Shown here one piece after another: positions 45,850 through 55,702 of a DNA stretch of 64,000 nt. Both the position numbers and the translations under genes were made by a program. Location: assembly GCA_902806575.1 (NCBI GenBank), contig CADCXD010000011.1, positions 2,666,001 to 2,730,000 of the forward strand, written 5' to 3'. Position 1 is the first letter of the stretch. Each line of letters starts with the position of its first letter. Source of the stretch: Jackrogersella multiformis (lineage: Eukaryota > Ascomycota > Sordariomycetes > Xylariales > Hypoxylaceae). The notes beneath the pieces were generated by a model that had not been told where the DNA came from, did not search any database, and saw only the letters and a program-made list of their open reading frames with translations.

Positions 45850-47021
45850 CTACAGCCTCTTCAGGATATCCAGCAGCACGTCCTCGGTGGACGCCTTGCC
45901 GCCCAGGTCGGGAGTCAGCAGGCGGCCTTCCTCGAGGTTGGCGTCGACGGCGGCGTAGATGCGGGCGGCGGCGGCCTCCTCGCCCAGGAACTCCAGCATC
46001 AGCGCGGCGCTGCGCAGCGTGGCGATAGGATTCGCGATGCCCTTTCCCTCGATGTCGGGCGCGCTGCCGTGGCACGGCTCGCCGATGGCGAAGCCCGAGC
46101 CCACGTTGGCGGACGGCACCAGGCCGAGCGAGCCCACCAGCGCCGCCGCCCCGTCCGACAGGATGTCCCCGTACAGGTTGGGCGCCACGATCACGTCGTA
46201 CGCCTCCGGCTGCCGGAACAGCTTGTACACCATGCTGTCGACGATCTGCTCCTCGACGGCGACGGAGGCGAACTTGGGGTCTGCGAGCGCCGCGCACGCC
46301 GCCGTGCGGAAGAGCCCGTCCGTCTGGCTGAGCACGTTGGACTTGTGGGTTATGGTGACGAGGGGCGCGGAGTGGATGGACGACTCGGAGGCGGAGGCGG
46401 CGGCGGACCGGATCTTCTGGCGGCGCAGGGCGACCTCGCCGGCCATGGCAGCAATGCGGCTAGACGCGCGCTCGGAGATGCGCTTGATGGCCTCGGCGTA
46501 GCGGCCGCCCTCGGCGGCGGGGCGCTCGAAGGTGCGCTCCTCCTTGACGTACAGGTCCTCGGTGTTCTCGCGCACGATGACCAGGTCGAGCGGGCGCGCG
46601 GCGCCGCGCACGGCCTTGACGGGCCGCACGTTGGCGTACAGGTCCAGCCGCTTGCGCAGCGCCACGATGGGCGAGGAGTACCCCGCGACCGCGGCGCTAG
46701 GCGACGACACGGCCCCGAAGAGCGCGCCGTCGCACCCGTGCCGCAGCGCGTCGACCGTCGCTTCGGGGAGTGCTGCGCCGGTCTGCTTGAATGTCTCGAA
46801 GCCCGCGTGCAGGTCCGAGAACTCGAATCGCAGGCCGAGAGATGTGGGTAGCGCTTCCAGGAGCCGGCGCCCGGCTGGGATCACTTCCCGCCCGATGCCG
46901 TCGCCGGGGATGAGGCCTAGGCGCGGGGACGGGGTTGTTAGATGGGTGCGGGCGGGTGGTGTCGAGGAGGATGTGGAGGGTGTGGAGGCAACTGACCTAT
47001 TCTGAGAACTCGGGATGCCAT
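45850..47021 (-). CDS. LYS12: Homoisocitrate dehydrogenase, mitochondrial (lysine biosynthesis)
   Basis: Two exons on the minus strand, 47021-46997 and 46916-45850 (80-nt intron, donor GTCAGT, branch TCTAACAAC, acceptor CCTAG), giving 363 aa. The enzyme oxidises homoisocitrate to 2-oxoadipate with NAD+ in the alpha-aminoadipate pathway. It belongs to the isocitrate/isopropylmalate dehydrogenase fold: IGLIPGDGIGREVIPAG at the N-terminus, RENTEDLYVKEE at about 124-135, which distinguishes it from LEU2-type enzymes, NLYGDILSDGAAALVGSLGLVPSAN, and EPCHGSAPDI. The start was revised: ATG at 47021 gives MASRVLRIG spliced directly onto LIPGDG. An apparent 394-codon frame starting at 47034 (TTG) reads through the intron and is rejected. 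The mitochondrial presequence is minimal. Strong GC bias at third positions. Confidence 0.92.
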
Positions 47022-49544
47022 GGTGGGTGTTCAATTGGCGGTTGTGGTTGTGTCGTGTCGTGTCGGTATGCTGCTGGTGAAAAAAAGTTATAAAAAAAAA
47101 AGGAGCTCTCGGGATAAAAATTGTGTGTATTGGAAGCTCCGGTAAAAGAAAATGTATCTACCTAGGTAGGTACGTAGTGGGGTCTTCAATTGCCGGGATC
47201 GGAGACACCGTATTACTGGAGCTGATGGATAGCTACCTGTACCTAGGTCTAGGTAGCTGCCTGCAGGGGAAGGTTCTCGGAATTCTTTAATTTGTTCGAT
47301 ACGTGGGTACATCAACCTGGGATCCATAAAATACAGGTACCCGGGCAGGAAATACAGGGACCTCCTTACCTTCAATGCGCATTTGATATTGGCCTCGTTT
47401 GCAGTTAAGAGGCATTCGGACGCACAGATATGCAGGACCGCGGGTTAGCTGTAACGGACTATGCCGAATTAATTGCATCATTAATGCATACTACGTACGT
47501 TCCTCCTTTAATGACAGCCGGGACGGGCTCTGCATACCACACAATTCCCCATTTCCCCTTGGTACCTAGTGTGAATACCTTATGTACATACCTAATGTAC
47601 ATACTTAAGTATGTACTATGTAAAAGTTGCACTACTATTCACACTACGATGTACTACGCACACTAGGCCCCATGGTGATATTCCGCTTCGCTATGATACT
47701 CGGGGATCTTAAGAGGGGAGTGTTTGCTACCAATGATGGCCCGACCTGAAACATCCTGTTCATATATTATTATATTGACCTTTGGTTTCGGGGCGTTCCC
47801 GAGTGATGCATGTCAGATTTATATATAGCTGTTATCCGTACAATTGGATATTGTCAGCCTGTCACGTTGGGTTATTTTTCTTCATCTTTCTTTCGTCATA
47901 GGTTTTTGGTTTGTTTTTAAGGGTCACATTATTCCCAAGTTTTACGAGATTGGTTCGTTCTGGTGTCCAACTATAATCCATTGGATAATTCTTTGTGTTA
48001 GGCTTAAGGCTTGGGACTATTGGATAACTGTAACCTTTCTTTCAGGTAGGCTTTTATACAAATCACATTACATTACATTACATTACATTACCTTACATTA
48101 CATTACTGTGGAGGTACCTATGGGAGTACGGACCTTACGGGCCTTAGGAAATCAATTGGCTTCGAATAAGTTATACGAGCATCACTGCCGGTCCTAGGTA
48201 TCATCTCATGTTGTTTATATGTGTTCATTTACTTTGTGGATGACTCTGAGTTCCAAGGTTGATAGGGGTAAGCTTAGAATGGATATCGTGAGTACCATAT
48301 ATCGTGAGTACCATAAATACGCGGGAGTGTGTCATTGGGAGGTACCTGGGTAAATAACACGATTCATTAAAAGTATTCAAATTGTGTATTAGGTAACATG
48401 CGTAACTCATAAGAAAAGGAAAGAGAAGACATTTAATTGTCAGGTTATAATTATCAGAACCGTTGGTTACTTAAGGTATAATTACAGTTACTTAGGTAGA
48501 ATTAATAATTACTAGAGTTATATATTCACTTAAGAGGAACAATTTAATACTCTTGAACCGCCTCGGTAAGCCGTTAGACACGTTTTAGGAGTTCATGCGA
48601 GCCCCTGAACCCACTTTATTCAACATGAACTACTACGTAGTACGTGAGTACTTAAACTAACCCCTGTCCTATTAGGCAATTTATTTAAAGGAACCGCGAC
48701 TTAAGGCCACTTATTAGGCCACCTTATTAGGCCACATGCCACCAAATTATTCCCCCATGTCGACAACTTGAACTTAACTTTCCCTTGACCAAGTCCCTTT
48801 TTTTTTCTCTTCTCTTCCTCTCTCCCGACGACATCGCATCGCATAGTATAGTTTTGTTTTTATCTGTCTACTGCGCTTTCCATCACGCTCATTTGTCCTG
48901 TTAGTATTTACTTATTCTGAAGACTTTATGTTCCTTGTTTCCGTGCAAGGTTGAAGCTTTTTCGTTGCTCGCTGCTCGCTGCTCGTTGTCCGCTGCCCGT
49001 TGTCTATTGCCTGCCGAGTAACTTGCATATCCATTCTTAGACCGTTCTAAGATTGGCTTCCTCTTTGGAGCTAGGCAAATTTCTTAGGAGATCGGCTTGT
49101 CTTCTGTCTCGGGAGCATACCCCTTAACTTGCGACCTAGCATCCCCAAATAGCTTTGATTTACATACCAACTGCTCTGGATTGAATAAACCACGTACCTA
49201 CCTACTTACCTACCTAAGGTAGTTCGTTCTATCTTCCCCGTCTATCCTGCTCCCCAATTCGTTGTCTATTATCCAAGACATCGATCAGGAGGGACGAGGA
49301 GCTTTTCCAGACGAACGAACATACGAACGAACGACCTGACACGATCTACGTCGATTAATCGATCAAACCAACAAGACATAAACTCAGGGGCATGCTATCC
49401 ATCCTAGCAAACAGCTGCACTTTCCCGCGGTGACAATTGATATACGATCAGCAACAACTGATCGAAATCATCTTTGCTCTTACTTCATCACTTTTTATAC
49501 TTATTTGGTACAACATATTCGACCAGTCGCATTGGAACCAGACC
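47022..49544. other. 2.5-kb intergenic with CATTA microsatellite
   Basis: It holds the LYS12 promoter and the long leader of the next gene (pyrimidine-rich, from about 48780). Contains CCTAGGTA motifs (47156-47175, 47239), a CATTA repeat at 48066-48105 and CTGCTCG/CTGC repeats near 48970. A 117-codon frame at 47844-48197 runs through the CATTA repeat and is not credible. Confidence 0.5.
48066..48105. repeat. CATTA pentamer microsatellite
   Basis: Eight head-to-tail pentamers of CATTA, the sixth altered to CCTTA. Simple repeat in non-coding DNA. Confidence 0.95.
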
Positions 49545-51760
49545 ATGTCAGGAGTTAGGAACCTCCGCGCCATGTTCGAAAACAAAGGCGAGAATAACCC
49601 CCCTGATAGGGGAAGATCTCCCGGTCCGGGAGGTTTCTCAGTTGGTATGGCCACTCTTTTTTATCTTGGACAGCTAACCTGCCTACTTGCCTGCCTACCG
49701 ACCTACTCACGATTATCCCAATTCTTCTTCTAATCCATATCTACCTATATATACACAATACACAGTTACAATTACAACTACTGATTATCGGCCCAGCTGC
49801 ACAATTCCATCTTCATCCCCATCCCCATCCTCGTCTCCTAACCCCATTAAATACGCCGCCCCTTTATCATTTACTAGGCCCCAGTAGTTCCTAGGCTGGC
49901 TACCTATAGCTAACATTGAATTTTTCACCGCTAGGATCTCCTTCACCTTCTCATTCGCCTCGCCGGCTCTCTAAAGTTCGAACGACTTTTGTAGCAATCG
50001 AGAAAGACGGTCGTGTAGGATTGGTTAGAGAACACAGCGGAGACTCTGTTTCAGTATCGAGCCGAAGGCTTAGCGACGAGACTGATGCAACAACGCCGCA
50101 ACCCGCAACCGAGAAGACAGACGTTTTCGCCGAGAACATGATGAAAAACGCTTCCGCATTCAAGATGAACCTGTCCAAGGAAGCCATTCCCGAGGCTCCA
50201 ATTCAGAGCGACCCTGTTAAGCTACCTCCCAAGCAGGAGACTCGAAGTCCTAATATCGCCCCCAATCCCAACCCAGACAAGGTCACAGATGTGGAGGAAA
50301 CCAAGACTAAATTGCTACCGGGAAACCCGATAGAGAAGGCAGCGACAAGAGGGAAAAGCGCGCCACCTCCAGGTGCCAGCGGTCAAACAAATGGCAAGCC
50401 GAAGACGGCTGCTACCAAGCCTACTCCTAAAGCAGTCTCGACTACCGCCAAATCAGTCACGAAGGCCCCCAAGTCGCCTAATACTCTTAAACCGACCAAT
50501 AGCTCTGCAAGGTCGTCCTCCACAAGCTTAGCTGCACCGAAGAAGACAGCACCCGCAGCAAAGAATAACGATGCCCCGAAAAAGACAACCGTCACCGCCG
50601 CCGCAAAGGCAACTGTCACTGCCGCTAAGAAACCAGCGCCGATTAATCTCCCACCATCGGGGGCTGGATTCGTGAAGCCGAAGCCTAAGTCGCCAACCCG
50701 GCCGGTCAAATTGCCTCCTTCCCTTACCGCGCTCACTGCCTCTTCTGCTTCCAAGCTTGGAGCCGGCGGTGCAGCTCAGCCTCCTAGGCAATCTCTTTCC
50801 CGAGCTTCTAGCAGCACCGCACATCTTGTCGTGGCCCCTGCTACGCGTAGGTCGTCTAGCAGAGCCAGTATCACCGCTGCCGGCGCCGCCCCCAATACTA
50901 AAGCCCTAAGACGCCAGAGTTCGACCATCAGCCGACCGCGCCCGAGTCTAGGGCCTCCCCCGAAGCCGGCGGCCAAGGATCATCCACTAGCCAAGAAGGA
51001 AGCCCACGTCGACGAGAGCTTCCTCGCGCGCATGATGCGCCCAACCCAGAGCAGTTCTAGCAAGACATCAGAGAAAGCCCCTGTGACGCCGCCACGAAAA
51101 TCGAGTGCGCCGTCGTCAATCAAGAGCTCAGCGCAGAAAGAGGCCGAGGCAAGTGCGAAGAAGGCGACAGCTAGGATGCACGCGTCGACGAGCAATGTCC
51201 AAGCGACGGCAGAAAGCGCGAAACCGTCCGAGAAGGAAATCCCGGCGGCGAGGGAGGTTGCTCCTGTTGTAGTAAAGACCGAGACGACCAAAGCGGTAGA
51301 GGAAGCAAAGCAGGAAGCTGTCGCCGAGCCTGTCAGGAATGAGGAAATCAAGGAGGAAGTTAAGCAAGAGCCTACCATAACAGTACCTGTTATCACCAAT
51401 GATGCGGAAAAGGTTGAGGACATCGAGGACTTGGTTCAAGAGGCGGTAGAAGAGCCCGTTACCCAGAAGCTTGAGGAACCTGTTGTCGAAGCATCTGTTG
51501 AATCATCTGTTATCGAATCATCTGTTGCCGATGACGAGGAGTCTAAGAATGCGGAAGAGGTACAAGTCGTATCTGAGACAAGTGACGAGGCTGCCCAACC
51601 CGAAAGTGAAGCTGCCGACGCAACCGAACAGCCCAAGATTGAGGAGCCCGAGGCAACATCAGCGGAAGTGTCGAGTGCTGAGGAACCCAAGGAGGAGGCA
51701 ACCAAGGTGGGAGATGTCGAGGAGCATGAGGCCAAGCCAGAAGGCCTTGCAGATGCTTAG
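49545..51760 (+). CDS. Large disordered Ala/Lys/Pro/Ser-rich protein, fungal-specific
   Basis: Two exons, 49545-49644 and 49935-51760 (290-nt intron, branch AGCTAACATT, acceptor GCTAG), giving 641 aa. The N-terminus MSGVRNLRAMFE with PPDRGRSPG, followed after the intron by SPRRLSKVRTTFVAIEKDGRVGL, is the only region that looks conserved; I recall this arrangement in other filamentous ascomycetes but not a function. The middle (about 100-360) is Ala/Lys/Pro/Thr/Ser-rich and basic, then RASITAAG and DESFLARMMRPTQSSS, and the last 200 residues are Glu/Val-rich with repeats of EEP, KEE, VESSV and similar. No signal peptide or membrane helix. Overall it is intrinsically disordered, basic then acidic. 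A scaffold or cytoskeleton/DNA-associated role is possible but not shown. The coding density is high, so the gene is probably real. Confidence 0.75.
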
Positions 51761-52657
51761 GTAGCCATCCGTCAAGCTCGGCAACAGTAGCCAACAAGAA
51801 AAAGACCAAGCCGTTGGATGTGGTAGCAGAAAAGAATACCGAAAAGGAAAGGGACCTGATTTGGTCGTATTCGACGAGGCGCAGATGATACCTTTTTTCT
51901 CTTAACAAACCATTGGAGCATGCGGGGGGCTCCTTCTATTCTGTTTCCCCCCTGGTGCGCAAGGCATTGCTGTGGAGTTAGGTGATAGTGATAATACCTA
52001 TAGCATACCTATACCTGTTCTATAAGTCTTTTGTCCTTTTGTCATAGGCTAGAAAGGAGAGAAGGGGGTAGAGTAGGTGCAATCAAACTTGGGAAGAAAG
52101 CAATATACCCAGCCCTCACCTAACCAAGGTAAACTTTACTTTATGTGTATAAGTGATTGGTCGTAGTGAGGAATGATATATTTTTTAATGTGTGTTAGTA
52201 ACCTTGGGTATGAAGAGGGAGGTTTATGCATAGTTATTGTATTACTTAACCGTGATTCAAATTTTATACGTTAATACCGGATATACACCGGTACCTAAGG
52301 TACTGTAAGAAGTGATGATTGTTGTATGTTTGATGTGCGAGTAGGTATAATACATTTAAGTTGGTAGACAAGCAAACAGCCGAAGCCTGTGATTCTCGTA
52401 CACATGAAACCTATCACCTTCTGCCCACTCATCTGTCGTATCCATCTTATGCGTCTTAATCGTCCACATAGCAAATTCAGGGGATACCCCAGAACTTCGT
52501 AGAGGAGAGGTTTTGTTCCTATGACACAGCTGTAGCCTCACCGAACAGCTCCGTCTCGATATACCCCCCGTCTTCCGCAAGCCAGCAAGGGCTTACCGGG
52601 TCAGGAGGCAGGCATCACGCACCACGACCATACCGAAAGAGAAGAAACCCCTCCGGC
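51761..52657. other. Convergent gap, no gene seen
   Basis: About 900 bp between the 3' ends of the disordered-protein gene and MRPS8. AT-rich with no supported frame. Confidence 0.55.
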
Positions 52658-53176
52658 CTAGTTCTTAGACCGGAACGGAGGCCCGACCCTGCACAGCAGC
52701 TGGCCGCCGACCTTCCGCTCGACGGCCTCGCGGACCTCGAGGGTGCCGAGGGAGCTGCGCAGGAAGAGGCACTCGCCGATGTTGAGGCCGCGGTGGGGGT
52801 GGGCGTCGAAGCCGCGGGCCAGGCGCTCGAGCGCGGGCAGCTTGGCGGTGCTTTTCTTGCGCGGGGTGGTGATGGGCTCGATGTTGCCTAGGACGGCCTC
52901 GCCGCCGTTGGCGGCGTTGTACTTGAGGCCCAACCACAGGCGCGCGCGCGCCACGTTCGCCGTCGTCAGCGGCTCCGGCTCGTAGGCCTCGACCGTGGCC
53001 GGGTCCGGCGGCATCGTGCCCCCCCGCGTCACGGAGGATAGGAACCCCGCCCGGTGCAAAGCCAGCGCCATCGCTAGGTTGTACTTAGTATGCGGCACCG
53101 AGGTCAGCCCCAGCCGCGCGCGCGACGCGTTCTGCAGGTGCGAGCACATGTTTACTATGCCGTGGAGGCCCCCCAT
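52658..53176 (-). CDS. MRPS8: Mitochondrial small-subunit ribosomal protein uS8m
   Basis: Single exon of 172 aa on the minus strand. uS8m binds the central domain of mitochondrial small-subunit rRNA. Family features: the start MGGLHGIVNMCSHLQNA with SRARLGLTSVPHTKYN, HRAGFLSSVTRGG, ARARLWLGLKYN, and the C-terminal block SLGTLEVREAVERKVGGQLLCRVG, typical of bacterial S8 and its mitochondrial versions. The inserted KKSTAKLPALERLARGFDAHPHRG section is common in fungal versions. The start ATG at 53176 is well placed. GC-rich, with an antisense open frame that is a shadow. It is divergent from the Pro-rich gene at 54191. Confidence 0.92.
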   Translation of the reverse strand: MGGLHGIVNMCSHLQNASRARLGLTSVPHTKYNLAMALALHRAGFLSSVTRGGTMPPDPATVEAYEPEPLTTANVARARLWLGLKYNAANGGEAVLGNIEPITTPRKKSTAKLPALERLARGFDAHPHRGLNIGECLFLRSSLGTLEVREAVERKVGGQLLCRVGPPFRSKN

Positions 53177-54190
53177 GGTGGCAGGCGGTGGCGCGGCGTG
53201 TGTGTGTGCGTGCCCTGGCGGGCAGGTGGTGTGGTTGGGGTAGAAGGGGTTGGAGAGAGGGAGGGAGGAGGGTCGCTGGCTGGCTGTTAACCGAGTCGAG
53301 TTTCGGTAGCGGCGGTAGGGAGGACGGCCGGGGGTGCGCGGAGGAGATTGGCCGGGTGGACGAAAGTCGGGGGCCGGCTATACGCCCGTTCTATTGTTGG
53401 TATGGCGGCTACGGTTGCGATTGCGGTTGCGGTTGCGGTTGCTGCGGTCGGCGAAGTGCTGCGGTGGTGGTGGAAATGTGGTGAAAATGTTGAAATTGGT
53501 TCAAGGCGAGTGAAGCCATCGCCATATCGGCCAATAGGATTGAAGGGGAGAGTGGGGCCGCATCGGAAGGAAAATGAATTGAGAGAAAATATTCGGCTAT
53601 CGATAAACACCTGGTAATGAAAGGGTCCACCCGTGTATGTAAGTTGGCGTCGAATATTCTTATTGGTCTGCACAATTACCCCACCATTACCTAGGTACAT
53701 CTTTTACGGCTTCCAATAATTACGGTTTTACCACTCAGCCACTCTAGCCCTCAGTGGGCAGCTAAGCGCCGGGCTCAGGGTCGAGATTGATGGGTTACCT
53801 ATGATGGTGCAGTGCCATTCGTGGTAGGTACTTAGGTAAGTACTCATTTATTTTAGAAAATATCCATGTCTAGGCCGGGGTGTTACGAGTGGACGTCACC
53901 GAAGTGGTGTCATACTTGTGAGAGCTCCCTTCTACTTCTCCTTTTCCCCTCCTTCATACCTAGGTACTAAGCTACTGCTATTCGAATATTTGAAGCTTTC
54001 GTCATTTTATATACTATTATATACAAATACTAGATATTGTAAAATGATAGCCTAAACGAAGGTAGTCTAGTCTTGATTGCTATATATATATATATCATTT
54101 GTTTTCAATATATTATATCCTCTGTTGAATCTTACCATCCCCATCCTATCTACTCTGCCATCCTGTTATTAAGGCCGAGTCGCGATCAGC
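53177..54190. other. Divergent promoter region of MRPS8 and the Pro-rich gene
   Basis: About 1 kb between two divergent genes. The left half is GC-rich and holds a GGTTGC hexamer array (53413-53442). The right half is AT-rich with a (TA)n run at 54081-54095. No coding frame is supported. Confidence 0.6.
53413..53442. repeat. GGTTGC hexamer tandem repeat
   Basis: Five hexamers (GGTTGC, GATTGC, then three GGTTGC) upstream of MRPS8. Simple repeat. Confidence 0.9.
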
Positions 54191-55702
54191 ATGGCGGTTC
54201 GGCCTGGTGAAGAGAATGTTGCGACCCTGTGAGTGCCTAGGCAGAAAGTGAGGGAGAGAGACATATAAGACGCTCAGAGTTTCACAATCGCTAATCTTGC
54301 TTACTTGCTTTCTTTCCCATAGTTTCGGGGACGTTCATTACTTCTACAGCCCACCCGAAGCGAAACCACCACATCATCGCTTCGATAGGGGTTCTTACAT
54401 CTACCTATTCGAGAATGCGAATGACCGGAGAGCCCGAGTTGAGATTGCGAACCAGCCAGGCACAGACGATCAGGATGCCTTCGATGGGTGTAAGAACACA
54501 TACAATCAACTAACCATGCCCGGGTCTAACCATCCTACCATATAGTTCTAGATAGGACGCGGATACGATATTCATACAAGCAACAATGTCTCGTGAATAT
54601 CTTAGTCGAGGGCGTACTCGGCGCCCCCACAGATCCGAGCCAGTGGCATCTTCCAACGTACGATCCGCGGAATGAGAATAAATACCATTACAAGCTCCAT
54701 TCGCTCGACATCTACTTCTGGACTCAATCTGACGCTCTACAATTCGTCAATGGTGTGAGACGCGTCCTTCCCGCTTCTCAGGTAGAGGTCGCAGACGAGC
54801 CAGGCCCGCCGCCGCTTCCGTATGGCCAGTCTCAAGACACGAACCCCTTAGTCCAGAAGCTGGAAAATGTCGCCATCTCGGATCCCAGGTATTCAAGTCC
54901 TAAGCCGGTACCTCAGGGCGTGCCTACCTTCGCGCCTCCAACCTCGGCAGCAACATTCGATAGTAAGGGGAGCTCACCTCAGAGTTTTGCGCCGATACCC
55001 TATAACCCGGCCGCGCCACCTGCTGCGGAACAGAGGATACATCGAGAAAAGACCCCTCCCCCAATCGAGGACGACGGGCACGATCCCCTCGCGGCGGCCG
55101 TCGCTCGTGACCACGTTCCGCCGTATACGCCCGGCTACGGAGCTACGAATTTCTCAGCTCCGCCGGGCAGTCACGGCCTCCCGGGTCCTCCGCCGCAGGC
55201 ATATCCAAGCCATCCAGGCCTCGCAAGCCCGGGCCTAGTTAGCCCAGGTCTGCCAACCCCCGGCATCGCGAGCCCAGGCTTCCCCCCGTCGCAATTCGGA
55301 CACCTGCACCGCTCGTCCACGGTTCCGGTCTCCGGCATGGCGTCGCCGGGCCTCGCGAGCCCGTACGGCGGTAATTTCCCCGGATCGCCCGGGTTCGCGC
55401 CCCCCCAGGCGCACACCGCGCAGCACCACCCGACTCCTCCTCCCGTCCAGAGCCCGGGCTTGCCCCCGCCGCCTCCGGGGGGCTACTCGCAGTTCAGCTA
55501 CGGCAATACCCCGCAGGCGTCCGCGAGCGTGGACTACAACATTCACCAGCAGCTGTACCGGCCGACGGAGCAGGAGCACGCGACCAAATACGCCGGGCAC
55601 AAGCCCAGGCCCGACGGCCACAGCAAGCTAGGCCAGAACGTGGAGAGGGTGGAGAAGGGCGTCACGGGGATGCTGAAGAAGTTTGAGAAGAGGTTTGGCT
55701 GA
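54191..55702 (+). CDS. Conserved fungal protein, N-terminal domain plus Pro-rich tail
   Basis: Three exons: 54191-54228, 54323-54489, 54546-55702, giving 453 aa. The first about 150 residues look like a folded domain: FGDVHYFYSPPEAKPPHHRFDRG, YIYLFENANDRRARVEIANQPGT, DQDAFDGFLD, CLVNILVEGVLGAP, SQWHLPTYDPRNENKYHY, LDIYFWTQSDALQFVNGVRRVLP. I have seen this combination in other ascomycetes but do not know a function. The remainder is disordered and Pro/Gly/Ser-rich, with SPGL/SPGF/TPGI repeats (about residues 250-330). The C-terminus is a short helical block (NVERVEKGVTGMLKKFEKRF). Introns of 94 and 56 nt carry branches GCTAATC and CTAACC and restore frame. It may be a scaffold or adaptor protein. 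Confidence 0.78.

Noticed and set aside
45614..46297. 227-codon minus frame overlapping the 3' part of LYS12
   Set aside because: Arg/Gly-rich shadow in a second frame; the LYS12 frame carries the family motifs.
46069..46851. 260-codon frame opposite LYS12
   Set aside because: Shadow of GC-rich coding sequence; Arg/Gly/His-rich and without homology.
47844..48197. 117-codon plus frame
   Set aside because: It runs through the CATTA microsatellite, so the repeated HYITLHYITL peptide is an artefact.
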